A stretch of DNA of 64,000 nt from Isosphaeraceae bacterium EP7 (GCA_038400315.1 CP151667.1:3669174-3733173); one strand, 5' to 3'; numbered from the stretch's first letter, positions 9,287 through 18,757 are shown. A program made the numbers and translations. Notes: generated from the sequence alone by a model not told the origin.

Positions 9287-10000
9287 TCAGGCAAGGACCG
9301 GGGCAAACTCTTCGATCCGGCCCTCGGCGAGCCGGACGATGCGGTCGGCCTGCTGGGCGATTTGAAGGTCGTGAGTGACGAGTATCATAGTAAGCCCTCG
9401 CTCGCGGTTCAAGTCGCGCAGCAGGTCCAGCACCCCCTGACCGGTCGCGGCGTCGAGGTTTCCGGTCGGCTCGTCGGCCAGGACAATCTCCGGGGACGAG
9501 CACAGGGCCCGCGCGATGGCCGCCCGCTGGATCTCGCCGCCGGAGAGCTCGGCGGGCCTGTGAGAGAGCCGGTGGCCCAGCCCCACGCGCTCCAAGATCT
9601 CGGTCGCCTGCGCCTTGATCTGCTTCCGCCGGGAGAGGTAGCCCATGAAGCCGTGGCGGATCATGTGCGGCAGGATGACGTTTTCCAGCGCCGAGAGTTC
9701 GGGCATCAGGTGGTAGAACTGGAAGATGAAGCCGAAGGTCTGGTTGCGGATCAGGTCGCGTCGGCGGTCGGGCAGGTCGTCGATCCGATTGCCGTCGAGC
9801 TCGACGCATCCCTTGTCGGGGGCGTCCAGCAGCCCCATCAGGTGCAGGAGCGTGCTCTTGCCCGAGCCGCTCTGGCCGACGATGGCGACCAGTTCGCCGT
9901 GCTCGACCTCGAAGTCGACGCCGCGGAGGACGGGCAGCTCGACCTTGCCCTTGCGATAGGCCTTGCGCAGTCCGGTGGCCGACAGGTGGGTCTTGGTCAT
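9287..10000 (-). CDS. lolD: Lipoprotein-release ABC transporter ATPase
   Basis: A 237-residue MacB/LolD-type ATPase. Walker A is GQSGSGKST, the Q-loop region is [18 protein letters not shown], the ABC signature is [15 protein letters not shown], Walker B is [16 protein letters not shown], and the H-loop is LVTHD. The PELSALENV segment is typical of LolD. It sits 89 bases after a LolC/E-type permease, so the pair should form an inner-membrane complex that extracts lipoproteins for the outer membrane. The ATG at 10000 begins [18 protein letters not shown]. Confidence 0.93.
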   Translation of the reverse strand: MTKTHLSATGLRKAYRKGKVELPVLRGVDFEVEHGELVAIVGQSGSGKSTLLHLMGLLDAPDKGCVELDGNRIDDLPDRRRDLIRNQTFGFIFQFYHLMPELSALENVILPHMIRHGFMGYLSRRKQIKAQATEILERVGLGHRLSHRPAELSGGEIQRAAIARALCSSPEIVLADEPTGNLDAATGQGVLDLLRDLNRERGLTMILVTHDLQIAQQADRIVRLAEGRIEEFAPVLA

Positions 10001-10089
10001 CCTTGACTGGCTCCCGTGCGGGTTGAGGGTGGTGGGGCGATCGTTCGGTCGGGTCGAGGGCGCCACGGCGTCGGGGCGCCTCGGTGGCG

Positions 10090-11496
10090 TCATTCGAACC
10101 GGAGGGCCTGGACCGGGTGCAGCTTGGCGGCCCGCTGAGCCGGCCAGACGCTGGCGGCCACGGCGATGAACATCGCCCCGCCGACGATCCAGAGCACCGT
10201 CGGGTACCGGACCAGGGTCGGGATCTCGTTGAAGTAGTAGATCGAGTCGTCGAAGACCTTGCGCCCCATCACCTTGCTGAGCAGGCCCTCGATCGGGTTG
10301 ATGTACCGGACGAACAGGAGCCCGCCGACCATCCCCACGCCGCTGCCGACCGCGCCCAGAAGCAGGCCGTAGAAGAGGAAGATCTGGCGGACGCCAGCGG
10401 TGCTCGCCCCAAGCGCCTTCATCACGCCGATGTCGCGGGTCTTCTCCACGACGATCATTGAGAAGATGGCCAGGATGCCGAAGCCCGCCACGGCGATGAT
10501 GAAGAAGAGCAGCAGGTTCAAGATCCCCTGCTCGACGGCCACGGCCGCCAGCAACGGCCCCTGTTTCTGCTCCCAGGTAGAGACCCGGAAATAGCCCGGG
10601 CGCAAACGCTCCAGGGCGACCTGGATGGTCATCGACAGCTCGTCGAGATCGGCCCCCGGCATCGCCTTGATCTGGATCTGGTTGACCGTGCCGTTCCCCT
10701 TGCCGTCGCCCAGTAGACGCATGTACTGGAGCTGTTCAAGCGGGACGTAGACGTGCTGCGAGTCGTACTCGCTCATGCCGCACTTGAAGTAGCCGAGCAC
10801 GGGGTAGGAGTCGTACCCGGGTTTCGGCTTGTTGCCCGAGGCGGGAAAGACCAGGTTAATCTTCGACCCGGGGGGCAGGATGATCAGGTCCTTGTCCGAG
10901 CCGGGCGGGCGGATCGACGCCAGGGCGTAGCCGACGATGGCGCCGAAGTCGGGCACCTGCTCGCGGGCCTGCTCGCGGAGGTCGTTGGCGAAGAGCTCGT
11001 CGTCGGGCTCGTCCATCAGGACCATCCCGGCCGGCGAGTGGGCCATCCGGAACTCTTCCGAGACCTTGAAGTTCGGCTCGATCGACTTGCCCTTGTCGTC
11101 GACGAGGAACTCGGCGAAGTCGCCGGTGCCCGCGCGTTCCAGGGGCTTGATGCCGATGATCTGCACCGGCCGGCTGATCGGCTGGCCGCCGCCGATCTCG
11201 AACTTCATCACGCCGACGGTCTCCATGGTCGCGGCCATGGCCTTGATCTTGCGGCCGGCGACCTCGTCGATCCGGGCGCGGACCTCTTCATGGTCCGAGA
11301 AGCCGTCCATGTCCATCGATTCGACGATGACGTCGGAGAGGACGCCGTGCAGGCGAGTCTGCATCTTCTCGGCGAACCCGGCCATCACCGAGTTGACGAC
11401 GATCATGGTGGCCACGCCGAGCATCACGCTGACCACGCTGGCCAGGGCGATGTAGCGGGTCTGGAGATAACGCCAGCAGAGGAAATATTTGAACAT
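10090..11496 (-). CDS. lolC: LolC/LolE-type ABC permease (FtsX domain)
   Basis: A 468-residue permease with one N-terminal membrane helix (about residues 15-38: ALASVVSVMLGVATMIVVNSVMAGF), a large periplasmic MacB-PCD-like domain, and three C-terminal helices in an FtsX domain (about 330-460; VEKTRDIGVMKALGAS is the coupling segment). Only one permease gene is present with lolD, so it probably works as a homodimer (LolF-like), as inferred for many bacteria lacking separate C and E. It lies 67 bases after lysS. The periplasmic domain carries an insertion of about 60 residues rich in Asp/Lys/Pro around residue 150-240. Confidence 0.9.
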   Translation of the reverse strand: MFKYFLCWRYLQTRYIALASVVSVMLGVATMIVVNSVMAGFAEKMQTRLHGVLSDVIVESMDMDGFSDHEEVRARIDEVAGRKIKAMAATMETVGVMKFEIGGGQPISRPVQIIGIKPLERAGTGDFAEFLVDDKGKSIEPNFKVSEEFRMAHSPAGMVLMDEPDDELFANDLREQAREQVPDFGAIVGYALASIRPPGSDKDLIILPPGSKINLVFPASGNKPKPGYDSYPVLGYFKCGMSEYDSQHVYVPLEQLQYMRLLGDGKGNGTVNQIQIKAMPGADLDELSMTIQVALERLRPGYFRVSTWEQKQGPLLAAVAVEQGILNLLLFFIIAVAGFGILAIFSMIVVEKTRDIGVMKALGASTAGVRQIFLFYGLLLGAVGSGVGMVGGLLFVRYINPIEGLLSKVMGRKVFDDSIYYFNEIPTLVRYPTVLWIVGGAMFIAVAASVWPAQRAAKLHPVQALRFE

Positions 11497-11563
11497 GGGC
11501 GCGTCCTTGCGGTCCCTCGTTCTTCGGTTTCGGCCTGGGGCTGCGCGGGCAATAATCGGGGCG

Positions 11564-13048
11564 TCAGGCGCCCGGCGGGGCGGGACGCATCAGCGGGAAG
11601 AGGACCACGTCGCGGATGCTCGACTTGTCCAGCAGGAGCATGCAGAGTCGGTCCATGCCGATCCCCAGGCCCCCCGCCGGCGGCATCGCGTGCTTCAGGG
11701 CGCGGACGAAGTCGTCGTCCATCTTGGACATCGAGTCTTCCTCCTTCTGCCCGGCCAGTTGCTTGGTGAACAGCTCCTGCTGGAGCATCGGGTCGTTCAG
11801 CTCGGTGTAGGCGTTGGCCAGCTCCATGCCGTGCACGAACAGCTCGAACCGCTCGGCGACCGACGGGTCCGACGCCTTGCGCTTCGTCAGAGGGCAGATC
11901 GCCGCGGGGTAGTCGGTCACGAAGATCGGGCCCCCGAGGGCGTCCTCGACCACCTGCTCGAAGATCTCGCTGACGACCAGGTCGTGGTCCTTGCCGGCCG
12001 TCTTCAGGCCCAGTTCCTCGGCCTTGGCGGTCACCCCGGCGCGGTCGCTCATGGCGACGCCGGCATGCTCGGCGAAGAGGCTGCCGTAGGTCCGGCGCGG
12101 CCAGGGAGCGGTGAAGTCGACCGTATGCTCGCCCCAGGTCCGCACCGGTCCGCCGCCGACGGCCTCGATGGCCCCCAGGATCAGGGCCTCGGTCAGGTCC
12201 ATCATCGAGTTGTAGTCGCCGTAGGCCTCGTAGGCCTCCATCATCGTGAACTCGGGGTTGTGCTTGGGGCTGATCCCCTCGTTGCGATAGACGCGGCCGA
12301 TCTCGAAGACCCGCTCCATGCCACCGACGAGCAGACGCTTCAGGTACAGCTCGGGCGCGATGCGCATGTAGAGTTGCATGTCGAGCGTGTTGTGGTGCGT
12401 GACGAACGGCTTGGCCGCCGCGCCGCCGGCGATCGCCTGCATCGTCGGGGTCTCGACCTCGACGTAGCCGCGTCCGGCAAGCACGCCGCGGAAGGCTGCG
12501 ATGATCTTCGACCGGCCGAGGAACGTCGCCAGGCTCTCGGGATTGTGCGAGAGGTCGACGTACCGCTCGCGGCTTCGTCGCTCCAGGTCGGTGAGGCCGT
12601 GCCACTTCTCGGGCGGCGGAGCCAGGCACTTGCCCAGGAACGTCAGGCTCTCGGCGAAGACGGTGATCTCGCCCGTCTTGGTGTGCCCGAGCCGGCCGTC
12701 GACGCCGATCAGGTCGCCCAGGTCGAGCTCTCCGGCCAGGGCCCAGCCCGCCTCGCCCACCTGGTTCTTGCCCAAGAAGACCTGGATCCGGTCGGTCCAG
12801 TCGCGGACTTCCAGGAAGTTGACCTTCCCTTGCCCGCGCCTGAGCATGATCCGCCCGGCGATGCGCACCTTGGGCCCGGCCTGCTCGGTCGAGCCCGGCT
12901 CCGGCTCGGGGATGGGCAGTTCGCGGACCCGGGCGATGGGGGTGTGCCCGTCGAACCGCTGGCCCCAGGGGTCGATGCCCATGGCTTCGATGCGGCGGAG
13001 CTTCTCCAGCCGGACGGCCTCAAGACTCTCGTGCGACTCGTCGGACAT
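11564..13048 (-). CDS. lysS: Lysyl-tRNA synthetase, class II
   Basis: A 494-residue class II LysRS that charges tRNA-Lys. An N-terminal OB-fold anticodon domain (VRIAGRIMLRRGQGKVNFLEVRDWTDRIQVFL) is followed by motif 2 (RVFEIGRVYRNEGISPKHNPEFTMMEAYEAY) and motif 3 (GLGIGMDRLCMLLLDKSSIRDVVLFP). Length is normal for the family. It is first in the minus-strand run lysS - lolC - lolD - ilvE - usp - aminotransferase, with gaps of 67, 89, 159, 83 and 42 bases, so partial cotranscription is likely. Confidence 0.97.
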   Translation of the reverse strand: MSDESHESLEAVRLEKLRRIEAMGIDPWGQRFDGHTPIARVRELPIPEPEPGSTEQAGPKVRIAGRIMLRRGQGKVNFLEVRDWTDRIQVFLGKNQVGEAGWALAGELDLGDLIGVDGRLGHTKTGEITVFAESLTFLGKCLAPPPEKWHGLTDLERRSRERYVDLSHNPESLATFLGRSKIIAAFRGVLAGRGYVEVETPTMQAIAGGAAAKPFVTHHNTLDMQLYMRIAPELYLKRLLVGGMERVFEIGRVYRNEGISPKHNPEFTMMEAYEAYGDYNSMMDLTEALILGAIEAVGGGPVRTWGEHTVDFTAPWPRRTYGSLFAEHAGVAMSDRAGVTAKAEELGLKTAGKDHDLVVSEIFEQVVEDALGGPIFVTDYPAAICPLTKRKASDPSVAERFELFVHGMELANAYTELNDPMLQQELFTKQLAGQKEEDSMSKMDDDFVRALKHAMPPAGGLGIGMDRLCMLLLDKSSIRDVVLFPLMRPAPPGA

Positions 13049-13401
13049 TCCGCCCCGCCTCGATCAAACGCGACTCGCCATCGAAACACAGCCCGACGGC
13101 GCAACTTGAGGCGAATTTTAGGGATTCTACAGATTCGGTCAACGGCAACCCCCTCGCCCAGGACCGAGCGTCCCCGACCGAACGGCGTTTCACCGCCTCG
13201 GCGACCGACCCAAGACGGGATCAAAGGCCGGTCAGACGAAGCCGGAGAGGCAGGCCGGAAGCCACTGGCCTGGGCAACAATTGGGACGTTACGATACGCC
13301 CCCGCCGCCCAAGCGATGTCCCGCGTCCCGGATCTCTCGACCCTGCATCGCGTTCGGGTCTTCGCCTTCGAGTTTCCATCTCGCCAGAGAGCCGCAGCCC
13401 G
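13049..13401. other. Intergenic region between divergent genes
   Basis: 353 bases between lysS (minus) and the acyltransferase (plus). It must contain promoters for both. It is less GC-rich just upstream of lysS (TTTTAGGGATTCTACAGATT near 13116). I see no confident gene, RNA or operator. Confidence 0.5.
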
Positions 13402-14538
13402 ATGACGAACCCACCGCCGACGCACTCCGACTACCTGGCGCAGAAGTACTTCTCGTCGCTGGACATTTTCCGGTTCTTCAGCATCGTGGCCGTGGTCTGG
13501 CACCACTCCCAGGAGGGGTTTGCGTGGTGGCCCGGATCTCATAACGGCTTCTTGGGCGTCGACTTCTTCTTCGTGATCAGCGGCTTCCTGATTGTGACCT
13601 TGTTGCTCCGCGAGCGTGATCGGGTCGGCCGCATCTCCTTGCCTGGATTCTATCTCCGTCGATCGCTGCGGATCTTCCCGATCTATTACGGGCTGATCAC
13701 GGCCCTCGCCCTGGTCTATCTCCTGCGGCCCGGTAGCTCGACGGCCCGGTCGTTCTTCGCCGACTTGCCGTACCAGTTGACCTATCTCTCGAACCTCGTC
13801 CCGGCTTCCTCGGTCCTGTTCTTCACCTGGTCGCTCTCCACGGAGGAGCAGTTCTATCTGGCTTGGCCTCCGGTCGAGCGATGGTTTCCGCGGGCCGCTC
13901 TCCCCATCCTGGTCGTCGTCCTGGGAGTCAATCAGGCGATCAACTTCGGCCTGCTGGACGCCTACCTGGGCGATCTCAGGCGTCTCTACCTGTTCCAGAT
14001 CACCTTCACTCCGATCTGCCTGGGCGTGCTGGTCGCCCACGTCCTGCACGCGCCCCGAGGTTACGCCGCGGTCGTCCGGGTGCTCGGCCGGCCCTGGACG
14101 CCGCTGGTGCTCCTGGTCGCGGCGTTCGGGGCGTGCAACATCCCCGGCGACCTCCAGGGGTGGCCCAGGCTACTGATCCAGGTGGTCATGACGCTGCTGC
14201 TTACCAGCTGCGTGGTCCGCGAGGATCAGGCCGTCAACCTCCTGTTCGGCGCGCATTGGCTCCGGCGGATCGGCGTCATCAGTTATGGGATGTACCTGTA
14301 CCACATGTTCGTGATCGCGCTCGTGGCGGCGCTGGTGAAGCGGGCCTCGCTGCCGCAGTTTGTCGTCCCGTTTGTGCTGTCCCTGGCGCTGACGGTCCTG
14401 GTTGCCGAGCTGAGCTTTCGCTATTACGAGACCCCGTTCCTGCGGCTCAAGGATCGCCTGGGCCAGGGGGCCGATCGGCGGGGCGCCCGGGTCCGGGCCG
14501 AGGTCCGCGAGGACCGGCCCGTCGAGACCCTGGGCTGA
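13402..14538 (+). CDS. Acyltransferase 3 family membrane protein (OafA/YrhL-like)
   Basis: A 378-residue polytopic membrane protein of the acyltransferase-3 family, which O-acetylates cell-surface sugars. The start segment SLDIFRFFSIVAVVWHHSQEG contains the conserved catalytic His region, followed by LGVDFFFVISGFLIVTLLL and FYLRRSLRIFPIYYGL (the RxxRRxxRxxP-like motif), then WSLSTEEQFYLAWP. About ten membrane helices can be read. It lacks the extra SGNH domain of some relatives. It is transcribed away from lysS and faces a small exported protein. The acceptor sugar is unknown. Confidence 0.92.
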   Translation: MTNPPPTHSDYLAQKYFSSLDIFRFFSIVAVVWHHSQEGFAWWPGSHNGFLGVDFFFVISGFLIVTLLLRERDRVGRISLPGFYLRRSLRIFPIYYGLITALALVYLLRPGSSTARSFFADLPYQLTYLSNLVPASSVLFFTWSLSTEEQFYLAWPPVERWFPRAALPILVVVLGVNQAINFGLLDAYLGDLRRLYLFQITFTPICLGVLVAHVLHAPRGYAAVVRVLGRPWTPLVLLVAAFGACNIPGDLQGWPRLLIQVVMTLLLTSCVVREDQAVNLLFGAHWLRRIGVISYGMYLYHMFVIALVAALVKRASLPQFVVPFVLSLALTVLVAELSFRYYETPFLRLKDRLGQGADRRGARVRAEVREDRPVETLG

Positions 14539-14563
14539 CACCGCAAGCCGTACGCGACGTCCG

Positions 14564-15067
14564 CTAGGAATCGGCCCGGATGCTGATCGTGGCGACACCC
14601 TTGGGGGTGAGCTTCAACGTGACGATGCCCGTGCTATTGAAGTTGGCGCCGACACCCTTCCCGCCCGAGACGACGTACTTGAAGGTCTTGGGCAGCGGCG
14701 AGAAGCCGACCTGCTCGGGGCCCTTCAAGACGAGGACGACGTTCCCCTTGTTCGACGTGATGTTGAGCACGCCGGGTGCCCTCGCCTTGTCGACGAAGCC
14801 GAGCGAGTAGACCGTGCCGACGCCCTTGGAGTTGCCCAGCTTGTTGAGGTTGCCCTTCAGGTTGCTGAACGTGTAGGTGTCGCCGGCGTCGCTGATGGCC
14901 CCCTTCTCGACGGTGTAACGCCCCACGAGCGTGCCGTTGATGGTGGATGACTTCTTGGAGACGAGGTTCGAGATGTCGGACTTGGTGTTCTGGAAGAACG
15001 TCGAGATCGATGACAGGACGACCCTGTGTTCCAACCCGTCAACGGCAGGCTTGAATGATTTGCGCAT
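14564..15067 (-). CDS. Small exported protein with LExRxxLS motif
   Basis: A 167-residue protein beginning MRKSFKPAVDGLEHRVVLSS, a LEPR-XLL-like leader (LEHRVVLSS). The rest is Gly/Lys/Ser/Val-rich beta sequence (TYTFSNLKGNLNKLGNSKGVGTVYSLGF...VTLKLTPKGVATISI), suggesting a single beta-sandwich exported to the surface. The ATG at 15067 is preceded by GGAG 12 bases upstream; a longer in-frame version lacks coding character. Convergent with the acyltransferase. Function unknown. Confidence 0.75.
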   Translation of the reverse strand: MRKSFKPAVDGLEHRVVLSSISTFFQNTKSDISNLVSKKSSTINGTLVGRYTVEKGAISDAGDTYTFSNLKGNLNKLGNSKGVGTVYSLGFVDKARAPGVLNITSNKGNVVLVLKGPEQVGFSPLPKTFKYVVSGGKGVGANFNSTGIVTLKLTPKGVATISIRADS

Positions 15068-15257
15068 GGATCGGCTCACTCCACAGGGCTTGAACACCCG
15101 GATCAACGCAACGATGGGAGCTTCGGCGGGTGACGTCGGCGTCGTCACGCCCGGTGGGGGCGTACGCACGAGATTCATCGAAAAGGCAATGGCGTGGCCG
15201 ACACCGCCCGCGAGCGACCCGGGCGGGCGCCCTCTGCCCCGATATTGATCAAAATCG

Positions 15258-15578
15258 TCAATGTGGCGACAGGAACTTGAGGCCGACGATTCCGGCGAGG
15301 ATCAAGCCCATGCAAGCCAGCCGCCGCGGGTCGGCCGAGTCGCCGAACAGGACGATGCCCAGCAGCACGGTGCCGACGGCGCCGATGCCGGTCCAGACCG
15401 CGTAGGCGGTGCCGACCGGCAGGCTCTTCATGGCGATGCCCAGCAGCACGATGCTGGCGGTGGAAAGGACGACGAATCCGGCCGTCGCCAGGGGGACGGT
15501 GAAGCCCTTGCTCGCCTTCAAGCAAAGGGCCCAGGCGACTTCGAGCAGACCGGCGACACAGAGGAGGATCCAGGCCAT
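15258..15578 (-). CDS. gdx: SMR-family guanidinium exporter (Gdx/SugE)
   Basis: A 106-residue, four-helix small multidrug resistance protein. It tracks the SugE/Gdx subtype closely: the essential TM1 glutamate in GLLEVAWALCLKASKGF, then IAMKSLPVGTAYAVWTGIGAVGTVLLGIVLFGDSADPRRL. The Gdx subtype exports guanidinium in exchange for protons as an antiparallel dimer. The 5' leader contains two ACGA-loop hairpins matching a guanidine-II riboswitch, which independently supports the substrate. It lies 134 bases downstream of a CLC-family gene on the same strand. Confidence 0.95.
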   Translation of the reverse strand: MAWILLCVAGLLEVAWALCLKASKGFTVPLATAGFVVLSTASIVLLGIAMKSLPVGTAYAVWTGIGAVGTVLLGIVLFGDSADPRRLACMGLILAGIVGLKFLSPH

Positions 15579-15605
15579 GCGACACCTGCAAGGTGAGGAG
15601 TGGTC

Positions 15606-15676
15606 CGGGGTCGTCCCCGCAAATGATTTGAGACCGGACCGGGGAGCATCCCCCGGAAGGGTGGGGTCGTCCCCAC
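15606..15676 (-). promoter_or_regulatory. Guanidine-II (mini-ykkC) riboswitch candidate
   Basis: Read on the minus strand, two hairpins share identical ACGA tetraloops. P1 is GTGGGG-ACGA-CCCCAC (15676-15661) and P2 is CGGGG-ACGA-CCCCG (15619-15606). The class is known to consist of two GC stems with ACGR loops, whose loops pair on binding guanidinium. The 41-nt linker folds into its own 6-bp hairpin (15639-15656), which is longer than usual. P2 ends 27 bases before the gdx start codon, so translational control is the likely mode. Gene context (Gdx exporter) fits exactly. Confidence 0.88.
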
Positions 15677-15712
15677 GTCCGTCTGATTCTACGTGATTCG
15701 TCCAGGCTCGAT

Positions 15713-17101
15713 TCAGGCGGACTCGGTCGAATCGAGGGGCGGGATGGCCGGGATGGCGCCGAAATCGGGGTTGGGGGCGGGGGACCAGCGGCCGAGCGGG
15801 ACGACCCCGGCGGGCCCGACCTGGACGGCGCCGTGATGGGCGTCGGACACGGGGAGGTCGGCCCGCATGGTGATGGCCGACGACTTCGGGGTGTCGATGC
15901 GCTGCGAGGGGTAAATCCCCCGGTGCCCCGACGTGATGTAGCTGACGACGCACGCGAGCATGAGCGGTGCGGCCAGCCCGCTGCCGAAGAGTTCCATCCC
16001 CAGAACGGCGCAGGTCAAGGGGGTATTCGCTGCGCCGGCGAGCACGGCGACGAACCCGAGCGCCGCGAACGTGGCCGTCGGCTGCCCGGTCACCCATGCG
16101 AAGGTCGAGCCGAGCGTCGCCCCGATGGCGAACAATGGGGTCACTTCTCCCCCTTTGAACCCCGCCCCCAGCGTGATCGACGTGAAGAGCAGCTTCAACG
16201 CAAACGCCCAGAGCGAGACGCCGCCGGGCGTGAAGCTGCGATCGATCAGCGGCAGGCTCAGGCCCAGGTGGTCGCGGTTGCCGACCAACTCCGTCATCCC
16301 CAGCACGAACAGGCCGCCGACGAACGGCCGCATCCAGTTAACTCGGATGGCGAACCGGAACGCGTTCTGGATCGCGTGGGTCAGCTCGGCAAACGCCAGG
16401 CTCGCCAGCCCGAACGCGACCCCCGCCAGCGCGACCCAGAGCATAAACAACGGAGTAAAGGCCGGCGTCGGCCCCGCGTTGTATTGGTGATGGCCCACGC
16501 CCAGCGAACGGCAGGTCATGTCGCCGACGATGCTGCCTACGACGCATGGAATCAGCCCGTCATAGCGGATCCGGCCCACGGTGAGCACTTCCAGCCCGAA
16601 GAACGCCCCGGCCACGGGCGTGCCGAAGACCGAGCCGAAACCGCCGCTGATCCCCCCCATCAGCAGAAGCCTTCGGTCTTCCTCCCGCAACCCGATGACC
16701 CTGCCCAGCGATTCGGCCAGGCTCCCGCCCATCTGGAGCGCCGTCCCCTCCCGCCCGGCCGAGCCGCCGAATAGGTGCGTGCCGATGGTACCGAACGCCA
16801 CCAGAGGGGCCATCAGCCACGAGATTGCCCCCTCGCGTGTATGAATCCGCTCGAACAGGAGCGGAGTTCCACCCTCCGACTGCCGCCCGACCTTGTTGTA
16901 AACCCACCCGATCGCCGCCCCGCCGAACGGCAGCAGCCAGATCAGCCTGGGATCGGCCTCGCGCGTGTTCGTCGCCCATTCCAGGGCGATCAGGAACGCC
17001 GCCGAAGCCAAACCGGAGAGCACCCCGGCGGCCGCGCCGAGGAACGTCCACTCGGCCAGTGAGCGGAGCAGGGCGACTTGTTCGCGAGGATTGATGGACA
17101 T
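15713..17101 (-). CDS. CLC-family anion channel/antiporter
   Basis: A 462-residue CLC protein with about ten or more membrane helices. The gating-glutamate motif is GSAGREGTALQMGG (usually GREGP; here Thr follows), and the later GGEVTPLFAIGATLG element is present. The usual first anion-binding motif GSGIP is not visible; the corresponding stretch is EGGTPLLFERIH. That pattern recalls the fluoride-exporting CLC-F branch, but I cannot decide between Cl- and F- from sequence reading. The leader shows no fluoride riboswitch. It is upstream of the guanidinium exporter on the same strand. Confidence 0.88.
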   Translation of the reverse strand: MSINPREQVALLRSLAEWTFLGAAAGVLSGLASAAFLIALEWATNTREADPRLIWLLPFGGAAIGWVYNKVGRQSEGGTPLLFERIHTREGAISWLMAPLVAFGTIGTHLFGGSAGREGTALQMGGSLAESLGRVIGLREEDRRLLLMGGISGGFGSVFGTPVAGAFFGLEVLTVGRIRYDGLIPCVVGSIVGDMTCRSLGVGHHQYNAGPTPAFTPLFMLWVALAGVAFGLASLAFAELTHAIQNAFRFAIRVNWMRPFVGGLFVLGMTELVGNRDHLGLSLPLIDRSFTPGGVSLWAFALKLLFTSITLGAGFKGGEVTPLFAIGATLGSTFAWVTGQPTATFAALGFVAVLAGAANTPLTCAVLGMELFGSGLAAPLMLACVVSYITSGHRGIYPSQRIDTPKSSAITMRADLPVSDAHHGAVQVGPAGVVPLGRWSPAPNPDFGAIPAIPPLDSTESA

Positions 17102-17608
17102 CGTGCGGTTTCAATCGGCGAAAGTGTGCGCAGAGCGGACATCCGGGACGGGCCGCAGCGGCCTGGGGATGTCGTTCGGAGCGATTGTGTGGTGGGCCCA
17201 GCATCGAGAGGGCTTCTTCGAGGTATTTCTAATCTACGCCGTTTGATCGCCGTGGATGAAGGTCACTCCGAATTGTGGGCGTGCGGAATCGGCCCGCCAC
17301 GCGGCCTATTCATATGCAACGCGCTCGCTGGGTCGCCAGCAGATGGCTGCAGGGCACGGGTCAGGGCGTTCCGGCGGCGGTATGCCCGGATTAGGCTGAT
17401 CAGCAACGAGGCGGTCACCCAGCACCGCATCGACGACCCGGCAACCCGGAGCAGGTCATCCGGGCGGCGCAGAATCAGGTCGTTTAATTCGCGAATCTGC
17501 GGCGAGAATTGCAGGCCGAATCGCGCTGGACAATCTCCTGGACTCCGGGGGGACGTCCGGGAAAATGGGGGGTGTTGGCATCGTTCAACACGTCGTCTTG
17601 TCCGTCCA
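17102..17608. other. Intergenic region without recognisable gene
   Basis: 507 bases between the CLC gene (minus) and the DUF2817 gene (plus). Short open frames on both strands lack family motifs and plausible starts. Promoters for both divergent genes should lie here. I specifically looked for a fluoride-riboswitch core upstream of the CLC gene and did not find one. Confidence 0.5.
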
Positions 17609-18757
17609 ATGCACGTCAAGCGTCGGGAGCGATCCTCGTTGGATACCGCCTCATTCTATTCGAGCGACTACGAAACCGCCCGAAGCCGTTTCCGGGAGGC
17701 GGCCGCCGACGCGGGGTTGGCCCTGATGTCCTATCCAATCGACGGCGCGGGTCCGGATGGGATCGAGCTGACCATCGACGTCGCCGTGAGAGAGAGTGCC
17801 GGGAGCGACCAGGCGCTGGTCATCTCGAGCGGAGTTCATGGGGTCGAGGGTCCGGTCGGCTCCGCTGTTCAACTCGCTCTGCTCCGAGATTGGGTCGGCC
17901 CAAAGGCCGAACCCCCGTCGGTTCGAGTGGTCCTGCTCCACGGGCTGAATCCCTACGGCTTCGCCTGGCGCCGAAGGTTCAACGAGCAGAACGTCGACCT
18001 CAACCGAAATCTGTTACTGGAGGGGGAATCATTCTCAGGAAGTCCTCCGGGTTACGCGGAACTCGATGGATTGTTGAATCCGAAGCGTTCCCCACGACGC
18101 TGGGAGCCTGTGACGCTCAAATTCTTTGCGGCGATATTCCGGCATGGCATCCCTGCGCTCAAACAAGCCGTGGCGTCCGGACAATACGACTTCCCGCGGG
18201 GTATCTTCTACGGCGGCGACGGGCCTTCTGCCGCGAACCGCATCCTCTCCGCGGAATTCGACGGCTGGCTCGGAGACAGCCGGCAAGTTGTTCATCTCGA
18301 TTTCCACACGGGTCTGGGTGCCTGGGCGAAGTGCCGATTGCTCATCGACTACCCGCTCAGCGAATCGAAACGCGAGCAACTCGGACGTTGGTTCGGGCCG
18401 GATTCATTCGAGGCGACGGACCCGAACAAGACGGCGTTCGCGGTTCGCGGGAGCTTCGGGCGGTGGTGCGTCGCACAGAACCGAGGGCGAGACTATCTCT
18501 ACGCCGCGGCCGAGTTCGGAACGTACAAGCCGACCCGGATCCTCGCCGGCCTACGCGAGGAGAACCAAGCCCACCACTGGGGAAGGGCGACGGACACAGC
18601 GACCAAGCGAGCGAAACAGCGGCTTGCAGAGCTGTTCTGTCCGGGTTCGGAGAGTTGGCGGTCGGAGGTCCTGGATCATGGTAAGCGACTTGTGAAGCTG
18701 GCAATCAATGGATTGGTCGGAGGGAGCAACCCAATGGCTGCCATGAACGACGCCTAA
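17609..18757 (+). CDS. DUF2817 / M14-like zinc carboxypeptidase family protein
   Basis: A 382-residue protein of the DUF2817 branch of M14 metallohydrolases (carboxypeptidase/deacylase-like). Zinc ligands are visible as H and E in SSGVHGVEGPVGS and the third His in HLDFHTGLG; the substrate Arg/Asn region is NEQNVDLNRN, and a candidate catalytic Glu is in AAEFGTYKP. There is no clear signal peptide. The ATG at 17609 is the most upstream start without frame-filler. Codon use is slightly less GC-biased than its neighbours. Substrate unknown; peptide or N-acyl amino-acid hydrolysis is typical of relatives. Confidence 0.85.
   Translation: MHVKRRERSSLDTASFYSSDYETARSRFREAAADAGLALMSYPIDGAGPDGIELTIDVAVRESAGSDQALVISSGVHGVEGPVGSAVQLALLRDWVGPKAEPPSVRVVLLHGLNPYGFAWRRRFNEQNVDLNRNLLLEGESFSGSPPGYAELDGLLNPKRSPRRWEPVTLKFFAAIFRHGIPALKQAVASGQYDFPRGIFYGGDGPSAANRILSAEFDGWLGDSRQVVHLDFHTGLGAWAKCRLLIDYPLSESKREQLGRWFGPDSFEATDPNKTAFAVRGSFGRWCVAQNRGRDYLYAAAEFGTYKPTRILAGLREENQAHHWGRATDTATKRAKQRLAELFCPGSESWRSEVLDHGKRLVKLAINGLVGGSNPMAAMNDA

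Noticed and set aside
17102-17260. Possible fluoride riboswitch upstream of the CLC gene
   Set aside because: I read the minus-strand leader for the conserved pseudoknot core and terminal CTGATG-type segment and found neither.
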